A DNA stretch of 64,000 nucleotides from Nocardioides sp. Kera G14. Lineage in GTDB: Bacteria; Actinomycetota; Actinomycetes; Propionibacteriales; Nocardioidaceae. Shown here piece by piece: positions 41,610-50,878 of this stretch. The notes beneath the pieces were generated by a model. It made no database searches. It had not been told where the DNA came from and saw nothing but the letters and a program-made list of their open reading frames with translations. The translations under genes and the position numbers were made by a program. The stretch spans positions 1,984,001 to 2,048,000 of the forward strand of contig NZ_CP085839.1 in NCBI RefSeq assembly GCF_020715565.1, written 5' to 3'. Numbering within the stretch: position 1 is the first letter of the stretch; every line of letters starts with the position of its first letter.

Positions 41610-42549
41610 AGCGACGGCGGTAGGCCTGCGGGCTCAGTCCACGCACACGCGTGAAGTGGTGGCGCAGCGTCGCGGCGTTGCCGAACCCCGCCTCCGAAGC
41701 CACCCACTCGACCGGACGGTCGGTCTGCTCAAGCAGCTGCTCGGCCCGCAGGACCCGTTGCGCGGTGATCCAGGCATGGGGCGTCGCGCCGGTCTCGGCG
41801 CGGAAGCGCCGCGCGAAGGTCCGCGCCGACATCATCGACCGCGCCGCCAGCCCGGCCACGTCGAGCTCCTCGTCGAGGTGGTCGACGATCCACTCGAGCA
41901 ACGGCCCGAAGGACTCACTGTCCGGCTCCACGACCGCTCGGGTGATGAACTGCGCCTGGCCGCCGTCGCGCTGCGGCGGCACCACCATCCGACGCGCGAT
42001 CTGGGCCGCCACGGCCGCTCCGTACTCCTGACGCCAGATGTGCAGACTCGCGTCCAGCCCGGCGGCCGTGCCGGCGCTGGTGACGATCTGGCCGGCGTCC
42101 ACGTAGAGGACCTCGGGGACCACCTTCGCCTCGGGGTACAGGCGCTGCAGCTTGTCGGTGTACATCCAGTGGGTGGTGCACTCCCGGCCGTCCAGCAGGC
42201 CCGTCGCACCGAGGGCGAAGGCCCCCGAGCAGAAGGTCAGCAGGCGCGCACCGCGGTCGTGGGCGGCCCACAGCGCCTCGGCCACGCCGGCGGGCAGCGT
42301 GTCCCGATCGGTGTGACCCATCGCCGGGACCACGACGAGGTCGGCCTCGGCCAGGCGACCCAGGTCGTGGGCGACCTCGATCGGGAACCCCACCGAGGTG
42401 CGCACCGGGCCGACCGTCGGCGCGCAGACCGCGAACTCCGGAACCGGGATGCCGTCGTTGCTGCGATCGAGCGCGAACGCCTCGCAGGCGACGCCGAACT
42501 CGAAGGGGCTGAGGCCGTCCCAGATGACGGTGGCAACGTTGGTGAGCAC
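41587..42549 (-). CDS. GlxA-type transcriptional regulator (DJ-1/PfpI plus AraC)
   Basis: 320 residues. The N-terminal half is a DJ-1/PfpI-like domain with a Cys in LLTFCSGAFALGATGLLDG. The C-terminal half is an AraC helix-turn-helix pair (VAGLAARSMMSARTFARRFRAETG; VEWVASEAGFGNAATLRHHFTRVRGLSPQAYRR, shown in parts). Such regulators usually control an adjacent divergent enzyme gene, but here only a 42-codon frame faces it. Its 3' end overlaps the ABC gene's end by 23 bp. Confidence 0.9.
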   Translation of the reverse strand: MLTNVATVIWDGLSPFEFGVACEAFALDRSNDGIPVPEFAVCAPTVGPVRTSVGFPIEVAHDLGRLAEADLVVVPAMGHTDRDTLPAGVAEALWAAHDRGARLLTFCSGAFALGATGLLDGRECTTHWMYTDKLQRLYPEAKVVPEVLYVDAGQIVTSAGTAAGLDASLHIWRQEYGAAVAAQIARRMVVPPQRDGGQAQFITRAVVEPDSESFGPLLEWIVDHLDEELDVAGLAARSMMSARTFARRFRAETGATPHAWITAQRVLRAEQLLEQTDRPVEWVASEAGFGNAATLRHHFTRVRGLSPQAYRRRFSCTTAS

Positions 42550-42635
42550 CCACCCACCCTAGATGGCAGGAATTCGCTGCACAACGGCATCTCTGCCAAT
42601 GGTGGCCGAATGTCATCGAAGCGAGACTTTCTGCC

Positions 42636-42764
42636 ATGACGCCTGACAAGCACCTCTTCGACCGCCTGATCCACCACGTGAACAAGCCGCGCCCCCGGCC
42701 GCGACCCGTCCAGCATCGCCCCGACAGCTACGAGTGGGGCCTCTTCCGCAACGGCAACTTCTGA
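42636..42764 (+). CDS. Possible 42-residue protein facing the GlxA-type regulator
   Basis: MTPDKHLFDRLIHHVNKPR..., basic, ending YEWGLFRNGNF, and followed at once by a strong terminator. No Shine-Dalgarno is visible. TGGCAG (42564-42569) and CTGCCA (42593-42598, 42631-42636) repeats in the gap could be regulator sites; the last touches the start codon. It could be a small regulated protein or a chance frame; the terminator right after its stop favours a real gene. Confidence 0.4.
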   Translation: MTPDKHLFDRLIHHVNKPRPRPRPVQHRPDSYEWGLFRNGNF

Positions 42765-42769
42765 TCCCG

Positions 42770-42811
42770 AACGCACAACAGCCCCGGCCGGAGCCGGGGC
42801 TGTTGTGCGTT
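42770..42811. terminator. Strong bidirectional terminator hairpin
   Basis: A 19-bp perfect stem (arm AACGCACAACAGCCCCGGC and its complement) with a CGGA loop, between the 42-residue frame and rpsA, which converge here. Confidence 0.85.
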
Positions 42812-42823
42812 GCTGCTCGTGGA

Positions 42824-44278
42824 TCAGTTGCCGGTGAGCTTCTCACGCAGCGCCTGGAGCGCCTCGTCGGAGGCCAGCGAGCCGCCGGTCTCCTCAGCAC
42901 CCTCGGAGCTGTACGAGGTGGCCTCGCCAGCCTCGGCCTCGGCGGCCTTGGCCTCGGCCTGCTGCTTGACGTGAGCCTCCCAGCGGGCGTGGGCCTGGGC
43001 GTACTGCTCCTCCCAGGCGGCCTTCTGGGCCTCGAAGCCCTCGAGCCACTCGCCCGTCTCCGGGTCGAAGCCCTCGGGGTAGATGTAGTTGCCCTGCTCG
43101 TCGTACGTCGCCGGCATGCCGTAGAGCGTCGGGTCGAACTCCTCGACGTCCGCAGCGGCGCTGGTCTCGTTGGCCTGCTTGAGCGAGAGGGAGATCCGGC
43201 GACGCTCGAGGTCGATGTCGATGATCTTGACCATCGCGTCGTCGTTGACCTGGACGACCTGCTCCGGGATCTCCACGTGACGCTCGGCGAGCTCGGAGAT
43301 GTGGACGAGGCCCTCGATGCCCTCCTCGACGCGGACGAACGCACCGAACGGGACGAGCTTGGTGACCTTACCCGGGACGATCTGGCCGATCTGGTGGGTC
43401 CGGGCGAAGTGCTGCCACGGGTCCTCCTGCGTCGCCTTCAGCGACAGGGAGACACGCTCGCGGTCCATGTCGACGTCGAGGACCTCGACGGTGACCTCGT
43501 CGCCGACGGTGACGACCTCGGACGGGTGGTCGATGTGCTTCCAGGAGAGCTCGGACACGTGGACGAGACCGTCGACGCCGCCGAGGTCCACGAACGCACC
43601 GAAGTTGACGATCGAGGAGACGACACCCTTGCGGATCTGACCCTTCTGGAGCTGGGTCAGGAAGCCGTGGCGAACCTCGGACTGGGTCTGCTCGAGCCAG
43701 GCGCGACGCGAGAGGACCACGTTGTTGCGGTTCTTGTCGAGCTCGATGATCTTCGCCTCGAGCGTCTGGCCGACGTAGGGCTGCAGGTCGCGGACGCGAC
43801 GCATCTCGACGAGCGAGGCGGGCAGGAAGCCGCGGAGGCCGATGTCGATGATGAGACCGCCCTTGACGACCTCGATGACGGTGCCCTCGACGACGCCGTC
43901 CTCCTCCTTGACCTTCTCGATCGTGCCCCAGGCGCGCTCGTACTGAGCGCGCTTCTTGGACAGGATCAGGCGACCCTCCTTGTCCTCCTTCTGGAGGACG
44001 AGCGCCTCGACCTCATCGCCCACGGAAACGACCTCGTTGGGGTCGACGTCGTGCTTGATGGAGAGCTCACGGGAGGGGATGACGCCCTCGGTCTTGTAGC
44101 CGATGTCGAGGAGGACCTCGTCGCGGTCGACCTTGACGATGGTGCCGGAGACCAGGTCGCCGTCGTTGAAGTACTTGATCGTGGCGTCGATCGCCGCGAG
44201 GAAGGCCTCTTCGGAGCCGATGTCGTTGACCGCAACCTGCGGCGCGTCGTAGTCCGGAAGAGCAGAGAGAGTCGTCAT
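42824..44278 (-). CDS. rpsA: 30S ribosomal protein S1
   Basis: 484 residues with four S1 RNA-binding domains: about 30-105 (VSGTIVKVDRDEVLLDIGYKTEG), 120-190, 205-280 (GVVSSIVNFGAFVDLGGVDGLVHVSELS in part) and 290-365 (GKVTKLVPFGAFVRVEEGIEG). This four-domain form plus an acidic/Ala-rich tail is the actinobacterial one; proteobacterial S1 has six. The tail contains YDEQGNYIYPEGFDPETGEW, a conserved actinobacterial feature. I chose the ATG at 44278 because the family begins MTTLSALPDYDAPQVAVND. Confidence 0.95.
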   Translation of the reverse strand: MTTLSALPDYDAPQVAVNDIGSEEAFLAAIDATIKYFNDGDLVSGTIVKVDRDEVLLDIGYKTEGVIPSRELSIKHDVDPNEVVSVGDEVEALVLQKEDKEGRLILSKKRAQYERAWGTIEKVKEEDGVVEGTVIEVVKGGLIIDIGLRGFLPASLVEMRRVRDLQPYVGQTLEAKIIELDKNRNNVVLSRRAWLEQTQSEVRHGFLTQLQKGQIRKGVVSSIVNFGAFVDLGGVDGLVHVSELSWKHIDHPSEVVTVGDEVTVEVLDVDMDRERVSLSLKATQEDPWQHFARTHQIGQIVPGKVTKLVPFGAFVRVEEGIEGLVHISELAERHVEIPEQVVQVNDDAMVKIIDIDLERRRISLSLKQANETSAAADVEEFDPTLYGMPATYDEQGNYIYPEGFDPETGEWLEGFEAQKAAWEEQYAQAHARWEAHVKQQAEAKAAEAEAGEATSYSSEGAEETGGSLASDEALQALREKLTGN

Positions 44279-44513
44279 GGAGTAGTAGGAACCTTGTTTG
44301 TTCGAGTGAGTGCCCCGGCAAGCTGCCGAGATCTGGACGGTCCAGAGTACGTCGGCGCCGACGCACGAGTCCAACTGGCGACCCCATACCCAGAACCCCG
44401 CGACGTAACCCCCTCGGGCTCTGGATCGTTCTAGAGGCACCGGGAGGCATCCACCGGCGGTCCACCCGACTGCTCGGCCCTCCTGACACGGACCGATCCC
44501 GCCAGGAGCCAGT
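44279..44513. other. Divergent upstream region of rpsA and the surface protein
   Basis: 235 bp without a gene. The end carries CAGGAGCC, the ribosome-binding site of the plus-strand gene. It should contain the promoters of both genes and a long rpsA leader, but I see no hairpin or box that I can name with confidence. Confidence 0.4.
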
Positions 44514-47138
44514 ATGCGCATCCGCCCCTCCATCGCAGCAGCCGTGGGCCTCAGCACCCTCAGCCTCTACTCCGTCGCGATGCCCAGCATCGCCGACGCC
44601 GCCACCACGATCACCCCGACCCCCACCCCGCCCGCGACCCCGGCGTACGCCGCGAACGCGACGGCCGACATCCTCAGCCTCAACGCCGTGGGAGTTCCGG
44701 CACTCGGCAGCCTCGCCGGTGTCGTCGTGGGCGAGGCACAGGGCCAGGTCGACAGTGACGGCGGCCTCAGCGCAGGCGGCCAGCCGGTGCTCGCGAAGGC
44801 CTTCGGCGGCGCACTGTCCCTGAAGGTCGCCGAGCAGGGCGGTGACCCGCTCTACTCGCTCCAGGGCGCTCCGCCGGACAACACCACCGCGACGACCGGC
44901 TCCGGGGCCACCATCGCCCAGCTTTCCCCGCTCGCGAGCGTCGGCCTGGTGAACACCTCCGCCCAGGCGCGTTGGAACAGCGCCGCCTCCTGCGCCCCGA
45001 CCTCCCTGGTGCCGACGACCTCCATGGCGTCGACAGCGGACCTGACGGTCGTGGGTGGCGACGTCGCCGGCCTCACCCTCCCCGCCCTGGTGACGCTGCC
45101 CGGCACGGCGTCGGTCGAGGAGACCATCACCCAGACCGCCAACACGGCCACCGCTGCGGACGACCGCATCCTCACGGCCACCTCGACCAGCAACGTCGCC
45201 GCCGTCGAGCTCCTCGGCGGAGCGATCAAGGTCGAGGTCAACCGGAACCCGTCGCTGACGGCATCGGCCACGGGCCTGGCCGGCAGCACCGGCGCGGTCG
45301 CCTGGACCTCGCCGCTCCTGTCGGTCAAGGTGGGCACCCAGGACCTCACGATCCCCGCCGACGGCTCCCCGCTCAACATCACCGGCCTTCCCGGACTCTC
45401 GCCGCTGCTCGACGTCCAGCTCTCCCTCGGCCAGAAGACCGACGAGGTGACCAGTCGTACCGGCGCCTCGGCGAAGGCGTCCCTGCTGCACGTGAAGGTC
45501 TCGCTGCTCTCCGGCGTCGCCGGTGGTCTCACCGTGCTCGACACCGACGTCGTGCCGTTCAGCGCGAGCGTCACCGTCCCCGACGGCGGCATCCAGTGCA
45601 CCACCGACCCCGACGGCGACGGCCTCACCACCGACCAGGAGCAGGGGACCGGCACGGACCCCTACAACCCCGACACCGACGGTGACGGGATCGCGGATGG
45701 CGCCGAGGGGTCGTCCACGACGGTTCCGGCTCCCCCGGTCGTCACGGCGCCGACCGACGGGACCCTCTCCAAGGATGCGACCCCCGACGTCGTCGGCACC
45801 GCCCCGATCGGCTCGACCGTCTACCTCGCCATCGACGGTGGCACCGCCGTGCCCGTGAACGTCGACGGCACCGGTCACTGGACCTACACGACCGGGACGC
45901 TGGCAGAGGGGCCGCACACGCTTGTCGCCACCGACAAGAACGCCTCAGGTGCCTCGAGCAGCCCGGTCACGGTGCACTACACCGTCGACACCGTCGCCCC
46001 GTCTGCCCCGGTCGTCGGTCCGATGGCGCCGAGCAGCGACACCACGCCGGTGATCGCCGGCACGGCCGAGAAGAACTCGACGGTCGACGTGTACGTCGAC
46101 GGTGCCAAGGTCGGCACGGTCACGGCCACGCCCCAGGGGACATGGAGCTATCAGGTTCCCGACTCGGGAGCCCTGGGTCTGGGCCTGCACCCCATCACGG
46201 CACAGTCGACCGACGCCGCCGGCAACGTCAGCCCGATGAGCTCGACGGTGACCTACACGGTGACCCTGCAGGGCACGGGCACCCCTGACGTCGTCGCGCC
46301 CGGAGCACCACTCATCGCGCCGATCCCCGCCGGCACCGACACCACACCGACGATCTACGGCACCGCCGAGCCCGGTGCGACGGTCGGCGTCTACATCGAC
46401 GGCACCAAGGTCGGCACCACGACGTCGGGCAGCAACGGGGTGTGGGCGTTCACGCCGACCACGCCACTCAGCGTCGGTGATCACACGGTCACCGCCACGG
46501 CCACCGACGCCGCCGGCAACACCAGCCTGATGTCGTCACCCGCCACCGCGACCATCTCCTCGATCCCGCCGACCGACACCGACGGCGACGGTCTCACCGA
46601 CCCCCAGGAGGCGGCGCTCGGGACGAACCCGAAGAAGGCCGACACCGACGGCGACGGCCTGACCGACGGCCAGGAGGTCAAGGTCTACAAGACCAACCCC
46701 GTCAAGGCCGACACCGACGGTGACGGGCTCACCGACGGCCAGGAGGTCAAGGGCATCCGGATCCGGTCCAAGCTCCGCCTCAAGGGCAAGCTGAAGGCGA
46801 AGCCGAAGGCCGTCGTCTGGGTGGTCAGGACCAACCCGCGCCTCGCGGACACCGACCACGACGGCATCGGCGACGGTGCCGAGGCCAGGGGGACGAAGAA
46901 CACCAAGAGGTTCAAGCTCTACGGCCGGCACCTCCCGACCAACCCGCTGCGCGCCGACTCCGACCACGACGGACTCACCGACAGCCAGGAGATCGCCCGC
47001 TACCGGTCCAACCCGCTCGACTGGGACACCGACCACGGCGGCAAGGCCGACGGCTGGGAGGTGAAGCGCGGCTGGAGCCCGCTGAAGAAGGGCAAGCTCC
47101 CTCCGGGCTACAAGAAGCTCAAGAAGTCCCAGAGGTAG
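44514..47138 (+). CDS. Secreted protein with Ig-like domains and calcium-binding TSP3-type repeats
   Basis: 874 residues. A signal peptide ends near SIADA (residue 29). A Thr/Pro stretch, then a beta-rich domain of about 330 residues, follow. One TSP3-like calcium repeat pair (DPDGDGLTTDQE, DTDGDGIADGAE) precedes three bacterial Ig-like domains with APVV...DTTPVIAGTAEKNSTVDVYVDG patterns, then five more TSP3-like repeats (DTDGDGLTDGQEV...). The C-terminus is very basic (GYKKLKKSQR) with no LPXTG or membrane anchor, so it may bind the wall or acidic glycans by charge. An adhesin or matrix role is inferred. Confidence 0.82.
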   Translation: MRIRPSIAAAVGLSTLSLYSVAMPSIADAATTITPTPTPPATPAYAANATADILSLNAVGVPALGSLAGVVVGEAQGQVDSDGGLSAGGQPVLAKAFGGALSLKVAEQGGDPLYSLQGAPPDNTTATTGSGATIAQLSPLASVGLVNTSAQARWNSAASCAPTSLVPTTSMASTADLTVVGGDVAGLTLPALVTLPGTASVEETITQTANTATAADDRILTATSTSNVAAVELLGGAIKVEVNRNPSLTASATGLAGSTGAVAWTSPLLSVKVGTQDLTIPADGSPLNITGLPGLSPLLDVQLSLGQKTDEVTSRTGASAKASLLHVKVSLLSGVAGGLTVLDTDVVPFSASVTVPDGGIQCTTDPDGDGLTTDQEQGTGTDPYNPDTDGDGIADGAEGSSTTVPAPPVVTAPTDGTLSKDATPDVVGTAPIGSTVYLAIDGGTAVPVNVDGTGHWTYTTGTLAEGPHTLVATDKNASGASSSPVTVHYTVDTVAPSAPVVGPMAPSSDTTPVIAGTAEKNSTVDVYVDGAKVGTVTATPQGTWSYQVPDSGALGLGLHPITAQSTDAAGNVSPMSSTVTYTVTLQGTGTPDVVAPGAPLIAPIPAGTDTTPTIYGTAEPGATVGVYIDGTKVGTTTSGSNGVWAFTPTTPLSVGDHTVTATATDAAGNTSLMSSPATATISSIPPTDTDGDGLTDPQEAALGTNPKKADTDGDGLTDGQEVKVYKTNPVKADTDGDGLTDGQEVKGIRIRSKLRLKGKLKAKPKAVVWVVRTNPRLADTDHDGIGDGAEARGTKNTKRFKLYGRHLPTNPLRADSDHDGLTDSQEIARYRSNPLDWDTDHGGKADGWEVKRGWSPLKKGKLPPGYKKLKKSQR

Positions 47139-47142
47139 GGCC

Positions 47143-47148
47143 TAGCCT
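47143..47148 (+). promoter_or_regulatory. Candidate -10 box of the methyltransferase gene
   Basis: TAGCCT six bases before the GTG at 47155. Confidence 0.4.
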
Positions 47149-47154
47149 TGACGG

Positions 47155-47970
47155 GTGAGTGAGTCGCAGGGCCCGATCGTCTACGCCGAGCGCAGGTCCA
47201 TCACGGAGGCCGAGTCACGACGGGCGAACGGACCGGACTGGGACAAGTACGCCGACGAGTACCAAGCGACGCACGGGCCCTTCCTCGGGGACATCGGCTT
47301 CGTCTGGGGCCCGGAGGGCGTCACCGAGGCCGAGCTGAACATCCTCGGTGACCTCGACGGCAAGCAGGTCCTGGAGCTCGGATCGGGCGCCGGCCAGTGC
47401 GCCCGCTGGGCGCGGTCGGTCGGGGCGACGGCGTACGGCCTGGACCTCTCCCACCGCCAGTTGCAGCATTCCCGTCGTCTCGACGAGGCGACGGGAGTGG
47501 CGGTGCCCTCGGTACGCGCGACGGCGACGGCACTCCCCTTCGCCGACGGCGCGTTCGACGTCGTCTTCTGCTCCTTCGGCGCGCTGCAGTTCGTCGCGGA
47601 GATCGGCACGACCATCGATGAGGTGGTGCGGGTGCTGCGGCCGGGCGGGCGGTTCGCGTTCTCGATCACGCATCCGACCCGCTGGATGTTCCCCGACGAC
47701 CCCGGTCCCGACGGACTCGTCGCGAGTCAGCCCTACTGGGACCGCACGCCGTACGTCGAGGTCGACGTGGAGACCGGCAAGCCGTCGTACGTCGAGCACC
47801 ACCGCACCCTGGGCGACTGGGTCTCCCTGCTGGCCGGGGCGGGCTTCCGGATCACCGACCTCGTGGAGCCGGAGTGGCCCGCGGGCCACGAGCGGATCTG
47901 GGGCGGATGGAGCCGCGCCCGGGGCGAGATCACCCCGGGCACTGCGATCTTCGGTGCCGACCTGACCTGA
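47155..47970 (+). CDS. Class I SAM-dependent methyltransferase
   Basis: 271 residues of the Methyltransf_11 type. Motif I is VLELGSGAGQCARWA and the acidic end of beta 2 is in YGLDLSHRQL; the post-II region is FDVVFCSFGALQFV and motif III VLRPGGRFAFSITHP. The substrate is unknown. The GTG at 47155 fits the leaderless promoter. It is transcribed with the surface protein's direction but has its own promoter, and it is convergent with the DUF3068 gene. Confidence 0.88.
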   Translation: MSESQGPIVYAERRSITEAESRRANGPDWDKYADEYQATHGPFLGDIGFVWGPEGVTEAELNILGDLDGKQVLELGSGAGQCARWARSVGATAYGLDLSHRQLQHSRRLDEATGVAVPSVRATATALPFADGAFDVVFCSFGALQFVAEIGTTIDEVVRVLRPGGRFAFSITHPTRWMFPDDPGPDGLVASQPYWDRTPYVEVDVETGKPSYVEHHRTLGDWVSLLAGAGFRITDLVEPEWPAGHERIWGGWSRARGEITPGTAIFGADLT

Positions 47971-47990
47971 CGGGCCGGGACGGCGTCAGA

Positions 47991-48926
47991 TCACACCTTC
48001 GACATGCGGGCGGCCGGCTTCGGGGCCGGCTCCGGCGTCGCCCGCCTCCGGAGCAGGAAGACGCCCAGGGCGATCAGGATGACGCCGAGCACGAGGCCGC
48101 CGAACCGGGCGACCACGTCGACGAGCCGCAGCGAGGAGGTGTTGCTCTTGGCCGTGTCGACGTTCTTCTTCACGGTCTCCGCCGTGTAGCGGACGTCGGC
48201 GTCGAGGAGGAGCGTGCCGTCAGGCAGCGCGACCGTCTGCGAGCCGGTCTGATCGATGAACGAGCCGGTGGTCGGGTCGACCCAGATGGTCTGCTCGGCC
48301 TGGTAGGTGCCCTGCGTTCCCTCGGCGATCTCAGCGTCGGTCTTGGGAACGACGACGTGGAACTCGTAGGTCTCCAGGCCGTCGATCTTCTTGGTGCCCT
48401 CGTAGGTGGCGGTGACGGCCTTGCCGAGCGTGCCGTCCCAGTAGGGGTAGTCCTTCTTCTCCGTGTCGAAGGGGAACTTGATGACGACGCCGTCGTAAGG
48501 AGCCACCTCTGCGGAGTCCTTGACGTACTTCGCCTGGTCCTCGACCGGCATCGACGTACGGCGGTCGAGAGCGAACTTGTTGGTGCCGATCGTGACGATC
48601 GAGGGGTCACTCGCGTCGAGGACGAAGTCGCCGTTGTCGTCGATGCAGGGCTCGGCGGACGTCGCCATGCAGCTGACCTGCTGAGCGGCGAAGACGTCGC
48701 CGGTGGATGCGTGGGAGTCGGCCAGCGTGTGGTTGGTGTAGACCACCGGGACCGGGGTGTCGGACTTCGCCAGCGCTCCCGAGGCCGTGCCCGTCAGCTG
48801 GGTGACGGAGTCGACGTCGAGCGGGATGCGGTGCGCAGCGTCGTGCCCCCACACGAAGGCGATGGCGGATGCCGCCAGGGCGAAGGCACCGAGAAGCAAA
48901 GCGACGCGGCCGAAAACAGAACGCAC
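47991..48926 (-). CDS. DUF3068 membrane-anchored protein
   Basis: 311 residues of DUF3068 (annotated in some genomes as PorA-like). An N-terminal membrane segment (RSVFGRVALLLGAFALAASAIAF), a large outside domain with a Cys pair (CMATSAEPC) and a C-terminal helix (VLGVILIALGVFLLRRR) are clear. It is a double-anchored envelope protein of unknown role, often near glycan genes as here. The GTG at 48926 has GGAGGGG upstream, which decides the start. Confidence 0.85.
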   Translation of the reverse strand: MRSVFGRVALLLGAFALAASAIAFVWGHDAAHRIPLDVDSVTQLTGTASGALAKSDTPVPVVYTNHTLADSHASTGDVFAAQQVSCMATSAEPCIDDNGDFVLDASDPSIVTIGTNKFALDRRTSMPVEDQAKYVKDSAEVAPYDGVVIKFPFDTEKKDYPYWDGTLGKAVTATYEGTKKIDGLETYEFHVVVPKTDAEIAEGTQGTYQAEQTIWVDPTTGSFIDQTGSQTVALPDGTLLLDADVRYTAETVKKNVDTAKSNTSSLRLVDVVARFGGLVLGVILIALGVFLLRRRATPEPAPKPAARMSKV

Positions 48927-49048
48927 GAGGACCCCTCCCAAGGTCTTGAGAAATCGTGGGAACCCTAGCAGTCGGCCCGGGGCGCACTGTGCATCGCGTC
49001 ACATTGGCATTTCCCGGCGCGCTGATGCACCGTGCCATAGTTCCGTGC

Positions 49049-50878
49049 GTGCCTCGTTCGTCCCATCGCCTGTCGCTCGGCCCTCGCGAGTCCGTGGTTG
49101 CTATCGCCTTGGTCATGATCGCAGCGCAATTGCTCTTCCGCGCGTGGGCTCTCTACGGCTCGTGGTTCCGTTTCGACGATGCCAACTTCATGTCCGTCGT
49201 GCTTGATGACCGTGTCGATCTGTCCACCCTCGCCCACGGGTACGCAGGCCACCTCACTCCGGGCGCTTTCGGTGTCAGCTGGCTCAACGTGAAGATTGCT
49301 GGACTCTCGTGGTCCCTGCCGGCAAGCGAACTTCTCGTCCTCCAGGCCATCGGCGACCTCGGTGCACTCGTCTTCCTGGCTTCCGCCTTCGGCCTCAGAC
49401 CCGGCATCCTGGCTCCCTTGGCGCTGTTCCTCTCCACCGCGCTGGCCCTGCCGGCGATGATCTCGTGGGGCCCCGGGATCACACAGGCCCCGCTGATCGC
49501 GGTCATCTTCTGGGGCGGGTGGTGCCACCTCCACTACCTGCGCACGAGACGGCTCCGATGGGCGGTCGTCACGATGACGATCACGGCCGCCGGCCTGCTC
49601 TTCGGTGAGAAGACGCTGCTCGTCTTCTGGCTCTACGCCTTCCTCGCGCTCGCCTACTTCGCCAGCGGTGACAGCATCGCACGCCTCCGCCACGTCTTTC
49701 GGAGCTATCGGTCGGGCGTCGTCCTGTACGGGATCGTCGCCGTCGCCTACCTCGTGTGGTACGTCGAGGCCGCACTCAACTACGATCCGGGCTCCTCGAC
49801 CCGCCAGCCGTTGCTGCCGCTGATCGGCAACCTCGTGGGCATCAGCTGGGCAACAGGAGTCGTGGGCGGCCCTTTCCGCTGGGTCTTCCAGCCCGGACAG
49901 TCGGCTGGAACTGCGAGCCCCGGCCAGCTCTTCATGCTGGCCGCCCTCGCGGTTCTGGCCATTGTCGGTCTCGAGATCAGCCGGCGCCGCCTCCGCTCGA
50001 AGCGGGCATGGCTGCTCGTGGCGCTCTTCCTCGCGAGCGACGTCCTCCTGATCAGCAGCGCTCGCTCGCTGATGGGCCCAGCCCTCGCCCTCTTCTCCCG
50101 TTACGTCACCGAGATGGCGGCCGTCTCCGCCATCGCCCTGGCACTGGCGTGCCTGCCACTCCGGGGAGCCGTCGAGACCGTCGAGGTCATCCCCGGGGAC
50201 GGGTTCCTCGAGCGGCCGGCGCGGATCACCGCTGCCATCGCAGTGGTCGCAGCCTTAGGCACCTTCTCGTCGACGACCTACGCGCGGGACTGGCACGATC
50301 ATGACCTCACCAAACTGTGGTTCGACCACGTGCGTGGCGACATCGTCGCCCACCCCTCGCAGCGCACCCTGATCGACACCGCCGTGCCGTCCTGGATGAT
50401 CTGGGGAGCGGCGTATCCCGACAACATGGTCCGCAGTGTCCTGCACCAGTGGTCGAAGCACATCGCCTTCGACCGCATCACCCAGGATGAAGTGGACATC
50501 GTCGCAGGAGACGGTCACATCCGCCCCGCGCTGATCACGCCAGTGCGACACGATGTCGGCGGCGCCGACCGTGGGTGCTCCTTTCCTGAGCGCGGCGGGC
50601 GCATCATCGTGCCGCTCGACGGCCCCGTCCTGGGCTACGGCTGGTGGGTCAAGGTCAGTTACTACAGCGCCACGGCCACTCCGCTGACCGTCCAGGCGGG
50701 TTCGCTCCACCACGAGACCGTCGTGGACCCCGGCCTGCACAGCCTGTACTTCCCCGCCAGCGGTGAGCGATTCTCGACGCTCGACTTCACATCGATCGCG
50801 AACGCCTCCGGCTTCTGCATCACCGATGTCCAGCTCGGCAAACCCGAGGCAGCACCGGACACGAACGGCAAGTCGTGA
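49049..50878 (+). CDS. Polytopic GT-C-like membrane protein of the glycan region
   Basis: About 609 residues with 10 to 11 transmembrane helices in the first two thirds and a soluble C-terminal domain (from about residue 430) with CSFPERGGRIIVPLDG. FRFDDANFMSVVLDD early in the first outside loop gives the acidic pair expected in GT-C glycosyltransferases. The sugar donor would be a lipid-linked sugar; the product is unknown. GTG 49049 and ATG 49025 are both possible starts. The next gene starts inside its stop (TGATG). Confidence 0.72.
   Translation: MPRSSHRLSLGPRESVVAIALVMIAAQLLFRAWALYGSWFRFDDANFMSVVLDDRVDLSTLAHGYAGHLTPGAFGVSWLNVKIAGLSWSLPASELLVLQAIGDLGALVFLASAFGLRPGILAPLALFLSTALALPAMISWGPGITQAPLIAVIFWGGWCHLHYLRTRRLRWAVVTMTITAAGLLFGEKTLLVFWLYAFLALAYFASGDSIARLRHVFRSYRSGVVLYGIVAVAYLVWYVEAALNYDPGSSTRQPLLPLIGNLVGISWATGVVGGPFRWVFQPGQSAGTASPGQLFMLAALAVLAIVGLEISRRRLRSKRAWLLVALFLASDVLLISSARSLMGPALALFSRYVTEMAAVSAIALALACLPLRGAVETVEVIPGDGFLERPARITAAIAVVAALGTFSSTTYARDWHDHDLTKLWFDHVRGDIVAHPSQRTLIDTAVPSWMIWGAAYPDNMVRSVLHQWSKHIAFDRITQDEVDIVAGDGHIRPALITPVRHDVGGADRGCSFPERGGRIIVPLDGPVLGYGWWVKVSYYSATATPLTVQAGSLHHETVVDPGLHSLYFPASGERFSTLDFTSIANASGFCITDVQLGKPEAAPDTNGKS

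Noticed and set aside
42636..42764. Leader peptide of an attenuator at the strong hairpin 42770-42811
   Set aside because: The gene beyond the hairpin (rpsA) runs the other way, so there is no downstream target. It is a terminator between convergent units.
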